Below are positions 8,323 to 16,693 of a DNA stretch of 64,000 nucleotides, in pieces. A model generated the notes under the pieces. It saw nothing but the letters and a program-made list of their open reading frames with translations. It was not told where the DNA came from and did not search any database. Position 1 is the first letter of the stretch, and the number at the start of each line of letters is the position of its first letter. Position numbers and translations under genes: made by a program. The stretch lies in the NCBI GenBank assembly GCA_937915545.1, contig CALGIJ010000006.1, forward strand, positions 1 through 64,000, written 5' to 3'. This DNA is from an uncultured Desulfobacterales bacterium (lineage in GTDB: Bacteria > Desulfobacterota > Desulfobulbia > Desulfobulbales > Desulfocapsaceae).

Positions 8323-9348
8323 ATGAGCAGAACGACGATGAACATATTTCGCCAGGCATCGACCCCGATCAGAGCGCTTCTCCTCGCGACCCTCCTCTCG
8401 GCTACCTTGGCCAGCCCCGCTATCTCCGCCAACATCAGCTGCTTCGGCGACAGCATCACCAGGGGCTATGGCAGCGACACCGGCGGCTACCCCCCTAAGC
8501 TCTCCGATCTGCTTAACGGCAACAGCCGCCCTGCCGTGGTCGTCAACTTCGGGCAGGACGGTGAAACCACCTATGAAGGGGCCGGGCGAATCGATTCCGT
8601 TCTCGCCTCCTTTCCCGCCCAGCTCATGCTCATCCAGGAAGGGACAAACGATGTCATCATCGGTGTCTCCTCCTTTACCAGCGCCTACAACCTGCAGAAC
8701 ATCATCACCAAAGTGAAGAACGCCAAGGTGACACCCCTGCTCGCCACGCTGCCTTCCTGTGACCGCAACGGCGGGCAGACCCTCATTCCCAACGAATGGA
8801 ATCCGATGATCAAAGGCCTGGCCAGCTCCAACAAACTCGTCCTGGTCGACATTTATGCAGCCACCCTGCCGACGTGGAGCGCCAACTTTCCTGACGGTGT
8901 CCACCCCAACGACACCGGTTACCAGATAATGGCCAACACATGGTTCGCCACCCTGGCCGGGATGATTTCTTCGTCGGGCGACATCCGCGGCAGCGGCGGC
9001 GGAGGGGGGAGTTCCTCCTGTTTCATCGCCACCGCCGCCTTCGGTTCCCCCGTCCAGCCCCACGTCGCCCTGCTGCGCCAGTTCCGCGATATCGTCCTCT
9101 TGCCCAGCGATCTCGGCCAAAGGTTCGTGGCCGCCTACTACCACTATTCCCCGCCAGCGGCGGACTTCATCCGCCGCCACGAGGAACTCAAGCCGCTGGT
9201 GCGCATGGCGCTGTATCCCTTGATCGGCATGGCCTGGCTCATGCTGACCCTGTCGCCGACCGCGGCCGCCCTGCTTGCCCTGATATGCGGCGGCAGTGTC
9301 GTTCTGGTCGCCGTGGCGGTCAGAACGCGCCGCCCGACTCCGAACTGA
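8323..9348 (+). CDS. exported SGNH/GDSL hydrolase with CFI-box C-terminal tail
   Basis: A 341-residue protein. A signal peptide (LLLATLLSATLASPAISA) precedes an SGNH esterase domain. Block I is FGDSITRG (nucleophile Ser44), block II contains NFGQDGE, block III is GTNDV and block V is PDGVHPND with the catalytic Asp-His pair. After a GSGGGGGSSS linker comes CFIATAAFGS, the CFI-box motif. It is followed by a domain with LLRQFRDIVLLPSDLGQRFV, a helix FIRRHEELKPLVRMAL and two membrane segments. This tail recurs at the C-termini of unrelated exported proteins and is thought to be an anchoring or sorting module. Substrate unknown. Confidence 0.85.
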   Translation: MSRTTMNIFRQASTPIRALLLATLLSATLASPAISANISCFGDSITRGYGSDTGGYPPKLSDLLNGNSRPAVVVNFGQDGETTYEGAGRIDSVLASFPAQLMLIQEGTNDVIIGVSSFTSAYNLQNIITKVKNAKVTPLLATLPSCDRNGGQTLIPNEWNPMIKGLASSNKLVLVDIYAATLPTWSANFPDGVHPNDTGYQIMANTWFATLAGMISSSGDIRGSGGGGGSSSCFIATAAFGSPVQPHVALLRQFRDIVLLPSDLGQRFVAAYYHYSPPAADFIRRHEELKPLVRMALYPLIGMAWLMLTLSPTAAALLALICGGSVVLVAVAVRTRRPTPN

Positions 9349-9409
9349 CAGCCCCGCGACTACCCCGCGCCCCAGGTGCGGGCGGCACGGGAGGATCGGA
9401 AGATGATCG

Positions 9410-10504
9410 CTACCTGACGTTCCAGGGCTCGGGCAGGAAGATGTGCTTGTAGATGGACAGGGCGTAGCGATCGGTCATCCCGGCGATATAGTCGCACACC
9501 CGGCGGTGCGCCTCCTTCTCGTCGGCCCAGTTCTCCTTGTCCACCCCGCACTCCCACTGATCGCCGCGCAGGCGGACGATGCCGTTGTCGAGGAAGTAAC
9601 CGTAGAGATCGGAGATAATGCGCTGTGCCTTGATGAACTCGTTATGCACCTTATAGAAGGTGTAGACGTTGTTGTAGAGAAAGGAGCGCAGTTCGGTGAT
9701 CGCCTCGAGCATGCCGTCGCTGATATGCAGATTGCCGTCGTCGGCGGTAAGCGTCTCGACGATGAGGTCGCGGACCATGGCGCCGATGCGCTTGGAGTGG
9801 CGCTCTCCCACCGCCTTCTTGATCTTTTCCGGCAGGTCGCTCTCCTTGAGGATCCCGGCGCGCAGGGCATCGTCGAGATCGTGGTTGACATAGGCGATGA
9901 TGTCTGCCAGGCGCACCACCTGCCCCTCCAGGGTGACGGCGATCTCCGACTTGTCCTTGGGGAGGATGTCGGCCCGTCCTTTGGAGTGGCGGACGATGCC
10001 GTTGCGCACCTCGAAGGTGAGGTTGAGCCCCTTGCCGTTGTTCTCGAGAAAGTCGACAACCCGCAGGCTGTGCACGTAGTGGCGAAAGCCGCTGGGATGA
10101 AGTTTATTGAGGGTCGCCTCGCCGGCATGGCCAAAGGGGGTGTGGCCGAGATCATGCCCGAGGGCGATGGCCTCGGTGAGTGGCTCGTTGAGGCAGAGGG
10201 CCGAGGCGATGGTGCGGGCGATCTGCGACACCTCCAGCACGTGGGTCAGGCGAGTGCGGTAGTGATCGCCGGTGGGGGCGAGAAAGACCTGGGTCTTGTG
10301 CTTTAAGCGGCGGAAGGTCTTGGAGTGGGTGATACGGTCGCGGTCGCGCTGGAAGGGCAGGCGGATATCGCTCATCTCCTCCTCTTCCTCGACATGGCGC
10401 CCAGAAGAATTCTTGTTGAGGGCGGCGAAGGGGGAGAGGATCTTCTCTTCCCGCTCTTCCAACTGCTTTTTAATCGACTTGCCGATTACCGGTAGAAACG
10501 ACAT
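9410..10504 (-). CDS. deoxyguanosinetriphosphate triphosphohydrolase-like protein
   Basis: The 364-residue HD-domain enzyme presumably hydrolyses dNTPs to deoxynucleosides and triphosphate. Typical segments are [31 protein letters not shown], the metal-binding [24 protein letters not shown] and [15 protein letters not shown]. Length and the missing internal inserts fit the shorter dGTPase-like group rather than the 500-residue E. coli Dgt. ATG 10504 begins MSFLPVIGK; the frame remains open 54 codons upstream but that part is Arg/Pro-rich and unconvincing. It diverges from tpx. Confidence 0.92.
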   Translation of the reverse strand: MSFLPVIGKSIKKQLEEREEKILSPFAALNKNSSGRHVEEEEEMSDIRLPFQRDRDRITHSKTFRRLKHKTQVFLAPTGDHYRTRLTHVLEVSQIARTIASALCLNEPLTEAIALGHDLGHTPFGHAGEATLNKLHPSGFRHYVHSLRVVDFLENNGKGLNLTFEVRNGIVRHSKGRADILPKDKSEIAVTLEGQVVRLADIIAYVNHDLDDALRAGILKESDLPEKIKKAVGERHSKRIGAMVRDLIVETLTADDGNLHISDGMLEAITELRSFLYNNVYTFYKVHNEFIKAQRIISDLYGYFLDNGIVRLRGDQWECGVDKENWADEKEAHRRVCDYIAGMTDRYALSIYKHIFLPEPWNVR

Positions 10505-10854
10505 GTTCGTTCTCTCTCTGGCCGTGGCCCCGTGGCCTTGGGCCAGTAAAGCCGGAGAGCCGCGAATGCCGTCAACGACGAAAGGCAGGGGCGAGGCGAA
10601 CCTGACCTCGAGACGACAGCCTCCTCGTCCGCTCGGCCCCTCCCCTATAAACCACGCTCGCGTCACCTTTTCAATAGCTTACCGACACCTCCGGACGCAA
10701 ACCCCGCCACCGCGACTGGAAAAAAGCGCACCTTCGAGCTTGACAAGGCCGCCGCGAGAAAGAATTACTATCGCATGTGTCGCCGCGATTTTTGTACTGC
10801 GACGCCAGGCATTGAAGACAACTCACATCCATCGCAACACGGAGGAACACCGAT
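10505..10854. other. divergent intergenic region, dGTPase / tpx
   Basis: This 350-base stretch separates the divergent dGTPase-like and tpx genes and must hold both promoters. On the plus strand TTGACA at 10740-10745 is a good -35, but the nearest -10 candidates (TACTAT, 10766-10771) give a spacer of about 20, so the tpx promoter is uncertain. No convincing operator, small gene or RNA is seen. Confidence 0.4.
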
Positions 10855-11352
10855 ATGGCAACCATTACCCTCAGGGGCAATCCCATCGATACCGTCGGCG
10901 AATTGCCGGCCGTTGGCAGCGCCGCTCCCGATTTCCAACTGGTCAAAACCGACCTGAGCACCGCTTCCCTCAAGGATTTTGCTGGGAAAACCCTCATCCT
11001 CAACATCTTCCCCTCCATCGACACCGGCGTCTGCGCCTCCTCGGCTCGCCGCTTCAACAGCGACGCCTCGTCCCGCCCGGAGGCAGTGGTACTGTGTGTC
11101 TCGGCCGACCTCCCCTTCGCCCACAAGCGTTTCTGCGAAGCAGAAGGCCTGCAGAACGTCATCCCGGCCTCGGTTTTCCGTTCCCCCGAGTTTGGCAAGG
11201 CCTATGGGCAGACCATCGTCAGCGGACCGCTGGCCGGTCTCCTCGCCAGGGCGGTGGTAGTGATTGGCGCCGACGGCAAGGTAAAATACTGCCAGCAGGT
11301 GCCGGAAATCGGTCAGGAGCCCGATTATCAGGCAGCCCTGGCCCATATCTGA
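10855..11352 (+). CDS. tpx: thiol peroxidase (atypical 2-Cys peroxiredoxin)
   Basis: A 165-residue Tpx that reduces hydrogen and alkyl hydroperoxides with thioredoxin. The peroxidatic Cys60 lies in PSIDTGVCASSARRF and the resolving Cys94 in KRFCEAEGLQN, the spacing expected for Tpx. The conserved GxPAVGSAAPDF start and the EFGKAYG segment are present. A good ribosome site (GGAGGAACACCGAT) precedes ATG 10855. Both catalytic residues are Cys, not selenocysteine. A methyltransferase gene follows after 49 bases. Confidence 0.96.
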   Translation: MATITLRGNPIDTVGELPAVGSAAPDFQLVKTDLSTASLKDFAGKTLILNIFPSIDTGVCASSARRFNSDASSRPEAVVLCVSADLPFAHKRFCEAEGLQNVIPASVFRSPEFGKAYGQTIVSGPLAGLLARAVVVIGADGKVKYCQQVPEIGQEPDYQAALAHI

Positions 11353-11401
11353 GGGCCCTCGCCCAGAGACAACATTGCCGGTCACCCCGGCGGAGCACCC
11401 C

Positions 11402-11992
11402 ATGTGGGATCAGCGCTACAGCGTGGACGAATACGTCTACGGCACCGCCCCGAACGACTTCCTTGCCCAGTCCCTCCCCCTGCTGCCACCAGGCGGGCAG
11501 GCCCTCTGTCTTGCCGAGGGGGAGGGGCGCAATGCCGTCTTCCTGGCCGAAAAGGGCTACAATGTCACCGCCATCGACTCTTCGGCGGTGGGTCTGGCCA
11601 AGGCCGAAGCCCTCGCCGGGCAGCGCGGGGTGACCATTAACACCCGCGCCGCCGATCTGGCGGACTTTCCCCTGTTAGCGGAGTCCTACGACCTCATCGT
11701 CGCCATCTTCTGCCACCTGCCCCCGCCGCTGCGTCGCCGCGTCTTTGCGCAAATTCCGGCGAGTCTGCGCCCGGGAGGCATGTTCCTTCTCGAAGGCTAC
11801 ACCCCGAAACAGCTGGAGTATCGCACCGGCGGCCCGCCCGACAGGTCGCTGCTGCTTTCTCTCGACGACTTGCAAAATGAACTGGCGCCGCTCGTCTTCC
11901 TCCATGGCAAAGAGCTGGTGCGAGAGGTACGGGAAGGATCTCTGCACAATGGCCAGGGTGCGGTGGTTCAGGTACTCGCCACCCGCCAATGA
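11402..11992 (+). CDS. class I SAM-dependent methyltransferase
   Basis: A 196-residue protein starting MWDQRYSVDEYVYGTAPNDF, characteristic of small TehB/thiopurine-like methyltransferases. The SAM-binding motif I is LCLAEGEGRNAVFLAEKGYNVTAID (residues ~35-60), followed by DLADFPL and the motif DLIVAIFCHLPP. ATG 11402 is chosen because the WDxRY start is the conserved N-terminus. Substrate is unknown; tellurite, thiols or another small molecule are possible. It sits between tpx and ogt, genes for peroxide and alkylation damage, suggesting a detoxification cluster. Confidence 0.85.
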   Translation: MWDQRYSVDEYVYGTAPNDFLAQSLPLLPPGGQALCLAEGEGRNAVFLAEKGYNVTAIDSSAVGLAKAEALAGQRGVTINTRAADLADFPLLAESYDLIVAIFCHLPPPLRRRVFAQIPASLRPGGMFLLEGYTPKQLEYRTGGPPDRSLLLSLDDLQNELAPLVFLHGKELVREVREGSLHNGQGAVVQVLATRQ

Positions 11993-12017
11993 CCCGGCCT
12001 CGTTTAAAGGAGCCACG

Positions 12018-12491
12018 ATGACCGCCTTTCACCACTACCCCAGCCCCATTGGCACCCTGCTGCTCGTCGGCGAGGGGGGCAGACTGCGCGAACTGCATTT
12101 CGCCAACTCCCCCGACAACCAGATGATGGCTGGCGCATCGCTCCATCAGGACCTCTCCCTGGCACAGGTCGCCAGCCAGCTCGACGAGTATTTCCGGGGG
12201 GAACGGACCAGCTTCGACCTCGATCTCGACCTTCGCGGCACCGACTTTCAACAGCGTGTGTGGCGCGAACTGCAGAATATCCCCTACGGCGGCACTGCCA
12301 GCTACAGCGATATCGCGCAGCGCATCGGCAACCCCAAAGCCTGCCGGGCGGTAGGCATGGCCAACCGTCGCAACCCCATTCCGATCATCATTCCCTGCCA
12401 CCGGGTCATCGGCCGTGACGGCTCGCTGACCGGCTTCGGTGGTGGGCTGGATGTCAAGGAACGGTTGCTCGCCCTCGAGCGAAAAGCCTAA
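12018..12491 (+). CDS. ogt: methylated-DNA--protein-cysteine methyltransferase
   Basis: A 157-residue suicide repair protein that moves alkyl groups from O6-alkylguanine or O4-alkylthymine to its own cysteine. The active site is IPCHRVIGRDG with acceptor Cys127. The helix-turn-helix recognition region YGGTASYSDIAQRIGNPKACRAVG contains the Arg finger (Arg110). The N-terminal ~75 residues are the short Ogt-type domain, without Ada domains. Ribosome site AAAGGAGCC precedes ATG 12018. It lies 25 bases after the methyltransferase gene and is probably co-transcribed with it. Confidence 0.95.
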   Translation: MTAFHHYPSPIGTLLLVGEGGRLRELHFANSPDNQMMAGASLHQDLSLAQVASQLDEYFRGERTSFDLDLDLRGTDFQQRVWRELQNIPYGGTASYSDIAQRIGNPKACRAVGMANRRNPIPIIIPCHRVIGRDGSLTGFGGGLDVKERLLALERKA

Positions 12492-12651
12492 GCGAAGCAG
12501 AGCGCCCCAGCCGCAACCCCCATCCTCTCTTCCTCCGCCAGGCTCTCCTCCCGGCGCAGGACATCTCCTGGCAGCACAGTCCAGGAAAACGCCCTTCTTC
12601 CATCACCAGCCCCCGCTTCTTTCCCCCAAGGATTCCAGTATCTCCAGCCCT

Positions 12652-12679
12652 TTGACAGGCGTTTGTCGCCCAATATACG
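12652..12679 (+). promoter_or_regulatory. sigma-70 promoter candidate
   Basis: A perfect TTGACA at 12652-12657 is separated by 16 bases from TATACG at 12674-12679. It lies in an AT-rich 442-base gap between ogt and the WD40 gene and reads towards the latter. If used, it would give a leader of roughly 245 bases. Confidence 0.5.
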
Positions 12680-12712
12680 ATCCATCTCAATGTCAGTAAT
12701 ACTACTGATACA

Positions 12713-12727
12713 GCCATTTCAAATGGC
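12713..12727. repeat. 15-base palindrome in the ogt-WD40 gap
   Basis: GCCATTTCAAATGGC is a perfect 7-bp inverted repeat around one central base. It lies about 30 bases downstream of the candidate -10 at 12674, where an operator or leader hairpin could act. No U-run follows, so it is not a terminator. Apart from this and the promoter I see nothing in the 12492-12933 gap. Confidence 0.5.
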
Positions 12728-12933
12728 GATGATATGGATGGCACATTATTCTAAAGAGAATTCTTTTTCTGCTGTTTTTTACTTTAATACCGTGTAACTG
12801 TTCTTTGCATTCATTGAATGACTACAACTCGATCAAACACCTTTTATAGTGTAGGCATAGCAGTCTTTGCACCGGACAAAAGAGCTGGATATCGCCGTGC
12901 AATGAGCACCCCCAGCCTACAGAGCAGAGCCCT

Positions 12934-14004
12934 ATGACGGTTACCACCGGCAACATCATCGAGCATGTTGACACCATCAAAAACCTCCACGGACATGGCA
13001 CCAACGTCCTGCGCTGGCACCCCGACGGCCGACAGATGGCGGTAACCGGCGGCACCGGCAACCTCATCTTCATCTGGGACACCTGGGAACGCCGCGTGGT
13101 GAAGACCCTCGACAAGAGTGACTGGGCGGCAGCGGGGGAACTGACCTATTCCCGTGACGGGAAGTATCTGGTGGGCAGGAACTACGCCCTGGGCGGCACC
13201 GACACCAGGGGTTTGCGGCGTGGCTGCCTCACCCTGTGGTCGGTGTATGAAGGGTATCGCCTCCTCGACGGATCCAGAGAAGGCCCCGCCTTCGACTTCC
13301 TCCTCGCCGCCCCGGACGGAAAGGTATTCTCCTTCCGGCCCGGCAGCCACCAGACGAGGCTGGCCAAACTGGTCTTTTTCGACATCCCCTCACTGAAGTC
13401 CATCGAGCACCATATCGACCTCGATGGCCCCGACGCGGTTGCCTTCAGCCATGACGGCAGAGTGATGGCGGAAGGCTACATGCGGCCTCTGGCAGAAGGG
13501 TGGAACGACGCCGGCAGCGGCTGCCATCTGCGCCTGTGGCGGTACCCGGAAATGCGACTCCTCTGGGAGAACCGCGGGGTGCATAACGGCCCGTTGGCGT
13601 CGTTGGCTTTTTCTCCCGACGACCGCCACCTCGTCTCCGGCCCCCAGTCCTCCGACGAGAGGGTCATCAGACTTGCCGACGGCCAGGAACGACTCAACCC
13701 GGCCTATCTGGAGCCGATGAAACAGTGGCGGGTCGATGACGGCCGATTCATCCGAGAGATCACGCCGCTGCCGCAGACCCCGAAGTGGCTCCACTTTCTT
13801 GACCCGCGGCACCTTCTCGGGGTGACCAGCCCACGACGGGAGATCATCGTCTGGGAGTTTCTCTCCGGCAAAACGCTCGACCACATCACCCTGCCCAGGG
13901 ATCGCTACCCATGGACGGCGCAACTCTCCCCCGACCGCAGGACTCTGGCCGTGGGCAGGCGCGATGAGATCCTCCTCTTCGGCCTCGACCTGCCGGAACA
14001 ATGA
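12934..14004 (+). CDS. WD40-repeat protein
   Basis: A 356-residue protein without signal peptide or membrane segments, so probably cytoplasmic. Several WD40 blades are recognisable: LRWHPDGRQMAVTGGTGNLI with FIWDTWERRVVKTL, LTYSRDGKYLVGRNYAL with LTLWSVYEGYRLL, VAFSHDGRVMAEGYM with LRLWRYPEMRLLW, LAFSPDDRHLVSG, and LSPDRRTLAVGRRDEILLF. It is a predicted single seven-bladed propeller, probably a scaffold; no partner domain is present to suggest the pathway. It is monocistronic and convergent to the AlgJ-like gene, 19 bases away. Confidence 0.8.
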   Translation: MTVTTGNIIEHVDTIKNLHGHGTNVLRWHPDGRQMAVTGGTGNLIFIWDTWERRVVKTLDKSDWAAAGELTYSRDGKYLVGRNYALGGTDTRGLRRGCLTLWSVYEGYRLLDGSREGPAFDFLLAAPDGKVFSFRPGSHQTRLAKLVFFDIPSLKSIEHHIDLDGPDAVAFSHDGRVMAEGYMRPLAEGWNDAGSGCHLRLWRYPEMRLLWENRGVHNGPLASLAFSPDDRHLVSGPQSSDERVIRLADGQERLNPAYLEPMKQWRVDDGRFIREITPLPQTPKWLHFLDPRHLLGVTSPRREIIVWEFLSGKTLDHITLPRDRYPWTAQLSPDRRTLAVGRRDEILLFGLDLPEQ

Positions 14005-14023
14005 TTTCTTCCTGCGGTGCGCC

Positions 14024-15046
14024 CTAGGGTGCGACGGGGATCTCCTTCCAGCCTCCGGCGCCGGTGAACTCCCGCGCCGCAAAGCACCACACCAGCGCCT
14101 TTTTGCCGGCCAGATAGCTGGGATCCTGTTTGGCGCGCTGGAAGAGCTTTATGCGCGCCGGGGTGACACCCGAGCCCCGCACCCCGAGGAGGTCGACGGC
14201 AAAGCCGAGTTTGGCGGAGAGATGGTCGAAGAGCCCCGCACCCTTGGCATGAAGGTCGCCTCCCGCCTGGAAGACCAGGGTATGGCTGTCGCCGAGAAGG
14301 ATGACTGGGCTGCGCGGATCGCTCTCCAGCTGACTGCCGCTGTCCGCCGCCGTCACCACCTGCAGTTCCATCTCCTCCTCCGCGCCGCTGCCGCCAACCA
14401 TCTGCCGCAAATCGCCGTTGAGACTGAGCGGCAGCTTGGCGATGGAGAACTCCTTTTTGGCGGCATCTTTGTACCAGGGCTCTTTCTTCAGCGCATCGGC
14501 TGCTGCTGCGGCGAACATTTCCAGTCCGGCCGCGGAATAGTGGCTGTCCGTGCGGCAATAGAGCTGTCGCTCGTCACGGTGCTTGAGGAGCTGCGGCAGG
14601 AGGTTTATGACCTTCACCCCGGCCCCGCTCAGCTTGCCGTAAAACTCCTCGTACCGTGCCACTTCGCCGGCGGCATCCTTAGCCGTCAGGCCGGGGGCGA
14701 GTTTGTCGGGGTAGACGAGCGCCTTGGGCGGCACCGGCATGAGATAGAGGGTGATACCGCGCTCGGCGAGGTGGCCGTTATAGGCGACGATGGCCTTGAG
14801 CGGGTCGGCGCTGGCCTTGTCGCGGGCCAGCGAGGCGCTGGCGGCCTGCTCCCCCCAGAAGGGGCCGGCGGCGAGATGCTGCAGCTCCTCCTTGAGAAAC
14901 AGCCAGCCACCCTCGCCGGCGACCGCACCGCCCGATGTCGCAGCCGCCAGTTCCCGGCTCTTCTCGGTCAAAGTGGCCGCCTGGCCAACGGCGGCCACGC
15001 CAAGCACCAGCAACACCAGCACCAGCAGTTTTCTACTTCGTCTCAT
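14024..15046 (-). CDS. AlgJ/AlgX-like SGNH acetyltransferase, smaller paralogue
   Basis: A 340-residue exported protein with an N-terminal signal or anchor (LLVLVLLVLGVAAVGQA). It has the AlgJ/AlgX-like catalytic elements: DSHY (CRTDSHYSAAG) for the Asp-His pair and LLGDSHTLVF for the Ser. Family members transfer acetyl groups received from the MBOAT protein AlgI to an extracellular glycan. It overlaps the preceding gene of the operon by 14 bases. Alginate genes are absent, so the acceptor may be another exopolysaccharide or peptidoglycan. Confidence 0.8.
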   Translation of the reverse strand: MRRSRKLLVLVLLVLGVAAVGQAATLTEKSRELAAATSGGAVAGEGGWLFLKEELQHLAAGPFWGEQAASASLARDKASADPLKAIVAYNGHLAERGITLYLMPVPPKALVYPDKLAPGLTAKDAAGEVARYEEFYGKLSGAGVKVINLLPQLLKHRDERQLYCRTDSHYSAAGLEMFAAAAADALKKEPWYKDAAKKEFSIAKLPLSLNGDLRQMVGGSGAEEEMELQVVTAADSGSQLESDPRSPVILLGDSHTLVFQAGGDLHAKGAGLFDHLSAKLGFAVDLLGVRGSGVTPARIKLFQRAKQDPSYLAGKKALVWCFAAREFTGAGGWKEIPVAP

Positions 15047-16691
15047 CGCTCAGCTCCCCCCAGTTGGGAATTTCCAGTTCCAGCAGATCGTCGTCGAGCG
15101 GTGTGCGGCGGTAGCTGCCGTACTCCCCTTCGACCTCCTCCCACGGCCGCAGGCGCAGGGTCACTCGGTCGCCCGGGCGCTGTGCGGCGAGGGGGGTAAG
15201 GACATTGTCGCGCATGCCAAAGCCATAGACCACCGCCTGCCCCTCGGCCGTCTTGCCTTGCGCCGTCTCGAGATCGACGAGATGGAGGGTGAGGACAGCG
15301 TCGCGATAGGGCACCGTGCCCGGACGAGCGCTCGGCGAAATGGCGGCGAGCGTTGCGCTCACCGTCACCGTCGACCCCGGCGGCACCACATAATACCGTC
15401 CTTCCACCGGCTGCCCAAGGCGCAGCTCTACCGGCTTCCAGTCGCCCAGGGCCAGCTCGCGCTCGGCAAACTGCCAGATCACCACCTTCTTGGCCTCCAG
15501 ACGGTCATGGCCCCTGGCCAGCTCGGCGGCCAACATTTCCCTGGTAACATAGGCACCGCCGTCGTTTCTGGCAAGCAGGTCCACCGGCCGCTGCAGGTGG
15601 TAGGCGAGCTGCTCGGCCAGGCCGGCGCCGCTCTTCCAGCCCAGCCCCTCGCTGGCGTAGATGTTGGTGAACGAGTCGCCAAGCAGCAGCACCTCGGCGT
15701 TCTTGTCCGGCAGCCACAGCTCCTGGCGGGCGCTGAAAATGCGCCGCACAGAGACTTCCTCGGGGGCATGGACTTCCACCCCGGCGGGCAGGGTGAGCAT
15801 GCGGGCGATATCGCCGACGCCACGCACCTTCTCCTCCTCGGCCACATAGCTCGCCGCCGTGGACAGCCCTTCCACCTTGGCTTCGATAAAGCCAGCCATG
15901 TCCTCCGCCACCGCCTGCATCGCCCCCGGCAGCCAGTGGGTGTCGGTGGCGAGGTAGGCCGAGCCATGTTCCCTGGCGTAGCGCGACAGGGTCGGCCGCG
16001 CATCGAAGACGAGAATGCCCTTGGCGGACAGTTTTGCCATCATCTCGCCCAGGGAGCGGTTGGCCAGCGGGGCGGAGGCGTCCCGTCGCGACAGCGAGCG
16101 GGGCTCAAGCGCCGCCCTGGCCGGCACCGGCAGCACGATGAGGCGTATGCCGCGGTCCGCCAGCTGCCAGGCAAAGCTCTCGATAGCCGGCAGCGGGTCG
16201 GGGTGTACCGCCTTCTCCCATAGCTTATGGCCGGCGGCCCGCTCGCGCAGCTGCTGCGGGTGGAGAAAGGGCGGGCCGAGCAAGGCGTCGAGGTCGGGGG
16301 CGTAATGCAGCGTCCCCTCGAGGCCGGGCACCGCCTTCTCGTTGCCCTTGCCGAGAAGGTGCAGCATCACGTACTGCAGCGGCGGCAAAAAGAGGCGGCG
16401 CAGGAAACTTCCCTCCTCGAGGTCGCCTTCGAGGCTGTTGATGGCCTTCAGCACCGCCGTGTTATTGCGGTCGACGAGGGAGAAGAGCGACTCGCCCTCT
16501 CCCCTCCCCGCCGGGCTATAGGCGAAGGCGGGCGGGGCCGCGCCGCGGTCGATTAAGCGCTGGCCGAGGGGCACGAGAAACACGGTGGCGAGAAAGCACA
16601 GGGTCAAGAGGCGTGCCGCGGCGGCGGAGACGAGGGTGGTGCCGATCTCCCTCTTCGCCACTTCCTCGCGATTGATCTTGTGGGCGGCCAT
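15033..16691 (-). CDS. AlgJ-like (DHHW) membrane-anchored SGNH protein, larger paralogue
   Basis: A 552-residue protein with one N-terminal membrane segment (LLTLCFLATVFLVPLG), then a periplasmic SGNH-like domain. DTHWLPGAM supplies the Asp-His pair and LLLGDSFTNIY the Ser. A C-terminal ~110-residue strand-rich domain (YYVVPPGSTVTVSATLAAIS) has the look of a carbohydrate-binding module, as in AlgX. ATG 16691 is chosen because it lies 2 codons before the MBOAT stop region and precedes a sensible cytoplasmic start (MAAHKINREEVAKRE). Expected to accept acyl groups from the adjacent AlgI-type protein. Confidence 0.8.
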   Translation of the reverse strand: MAAHKINREEVAKREIGTTLVSAAAARLLTLCFLATVFLVPLGQRLIDRGAAPPAFAYSPAGRGEGESLFSLVDRNNTAVLKAINSLEGDLEEGSFLRRLFLPPLQYVMLHLLGKGNEKAVPGLEGTLHYAPDLDALLGPPFLHPQQLRERAAGHKLWEKAVHPDPLPAIESFAWQLADRGIRLIVLPVPARAALEPRSLSRRDASAPLANRSLGEMMAKLSAKGILVFDARPTLSRYAREHGSAYLATDTHWLPGAMQAVAEDMAGFIEAKVEGLSTAASYVAEEEKVRGVGDIARMLTLPAGVEVHAPEEVSVRRIFSARQELWLPDKNAEVLLLGDSFTNIYASEGLGWKSGAGLAEQLAYHLQRPVDLLARNDGGAYVTREMLAAELARGHDRLEAKKVVIWQFAERELALGDWKPVELRLGQPVEGRYYVVPPGSTVTVSATLAAISPSARPGTVPYRDAVLTLHLVDLETAQGKTAEGQAVVYGFGMRDNVLTPLAAQRPGDRVTLRLRPWEEVEGEYGSYRRTPLDDDLLELEIPNWGELSDETK

Positions 16692-16693
16692 GG

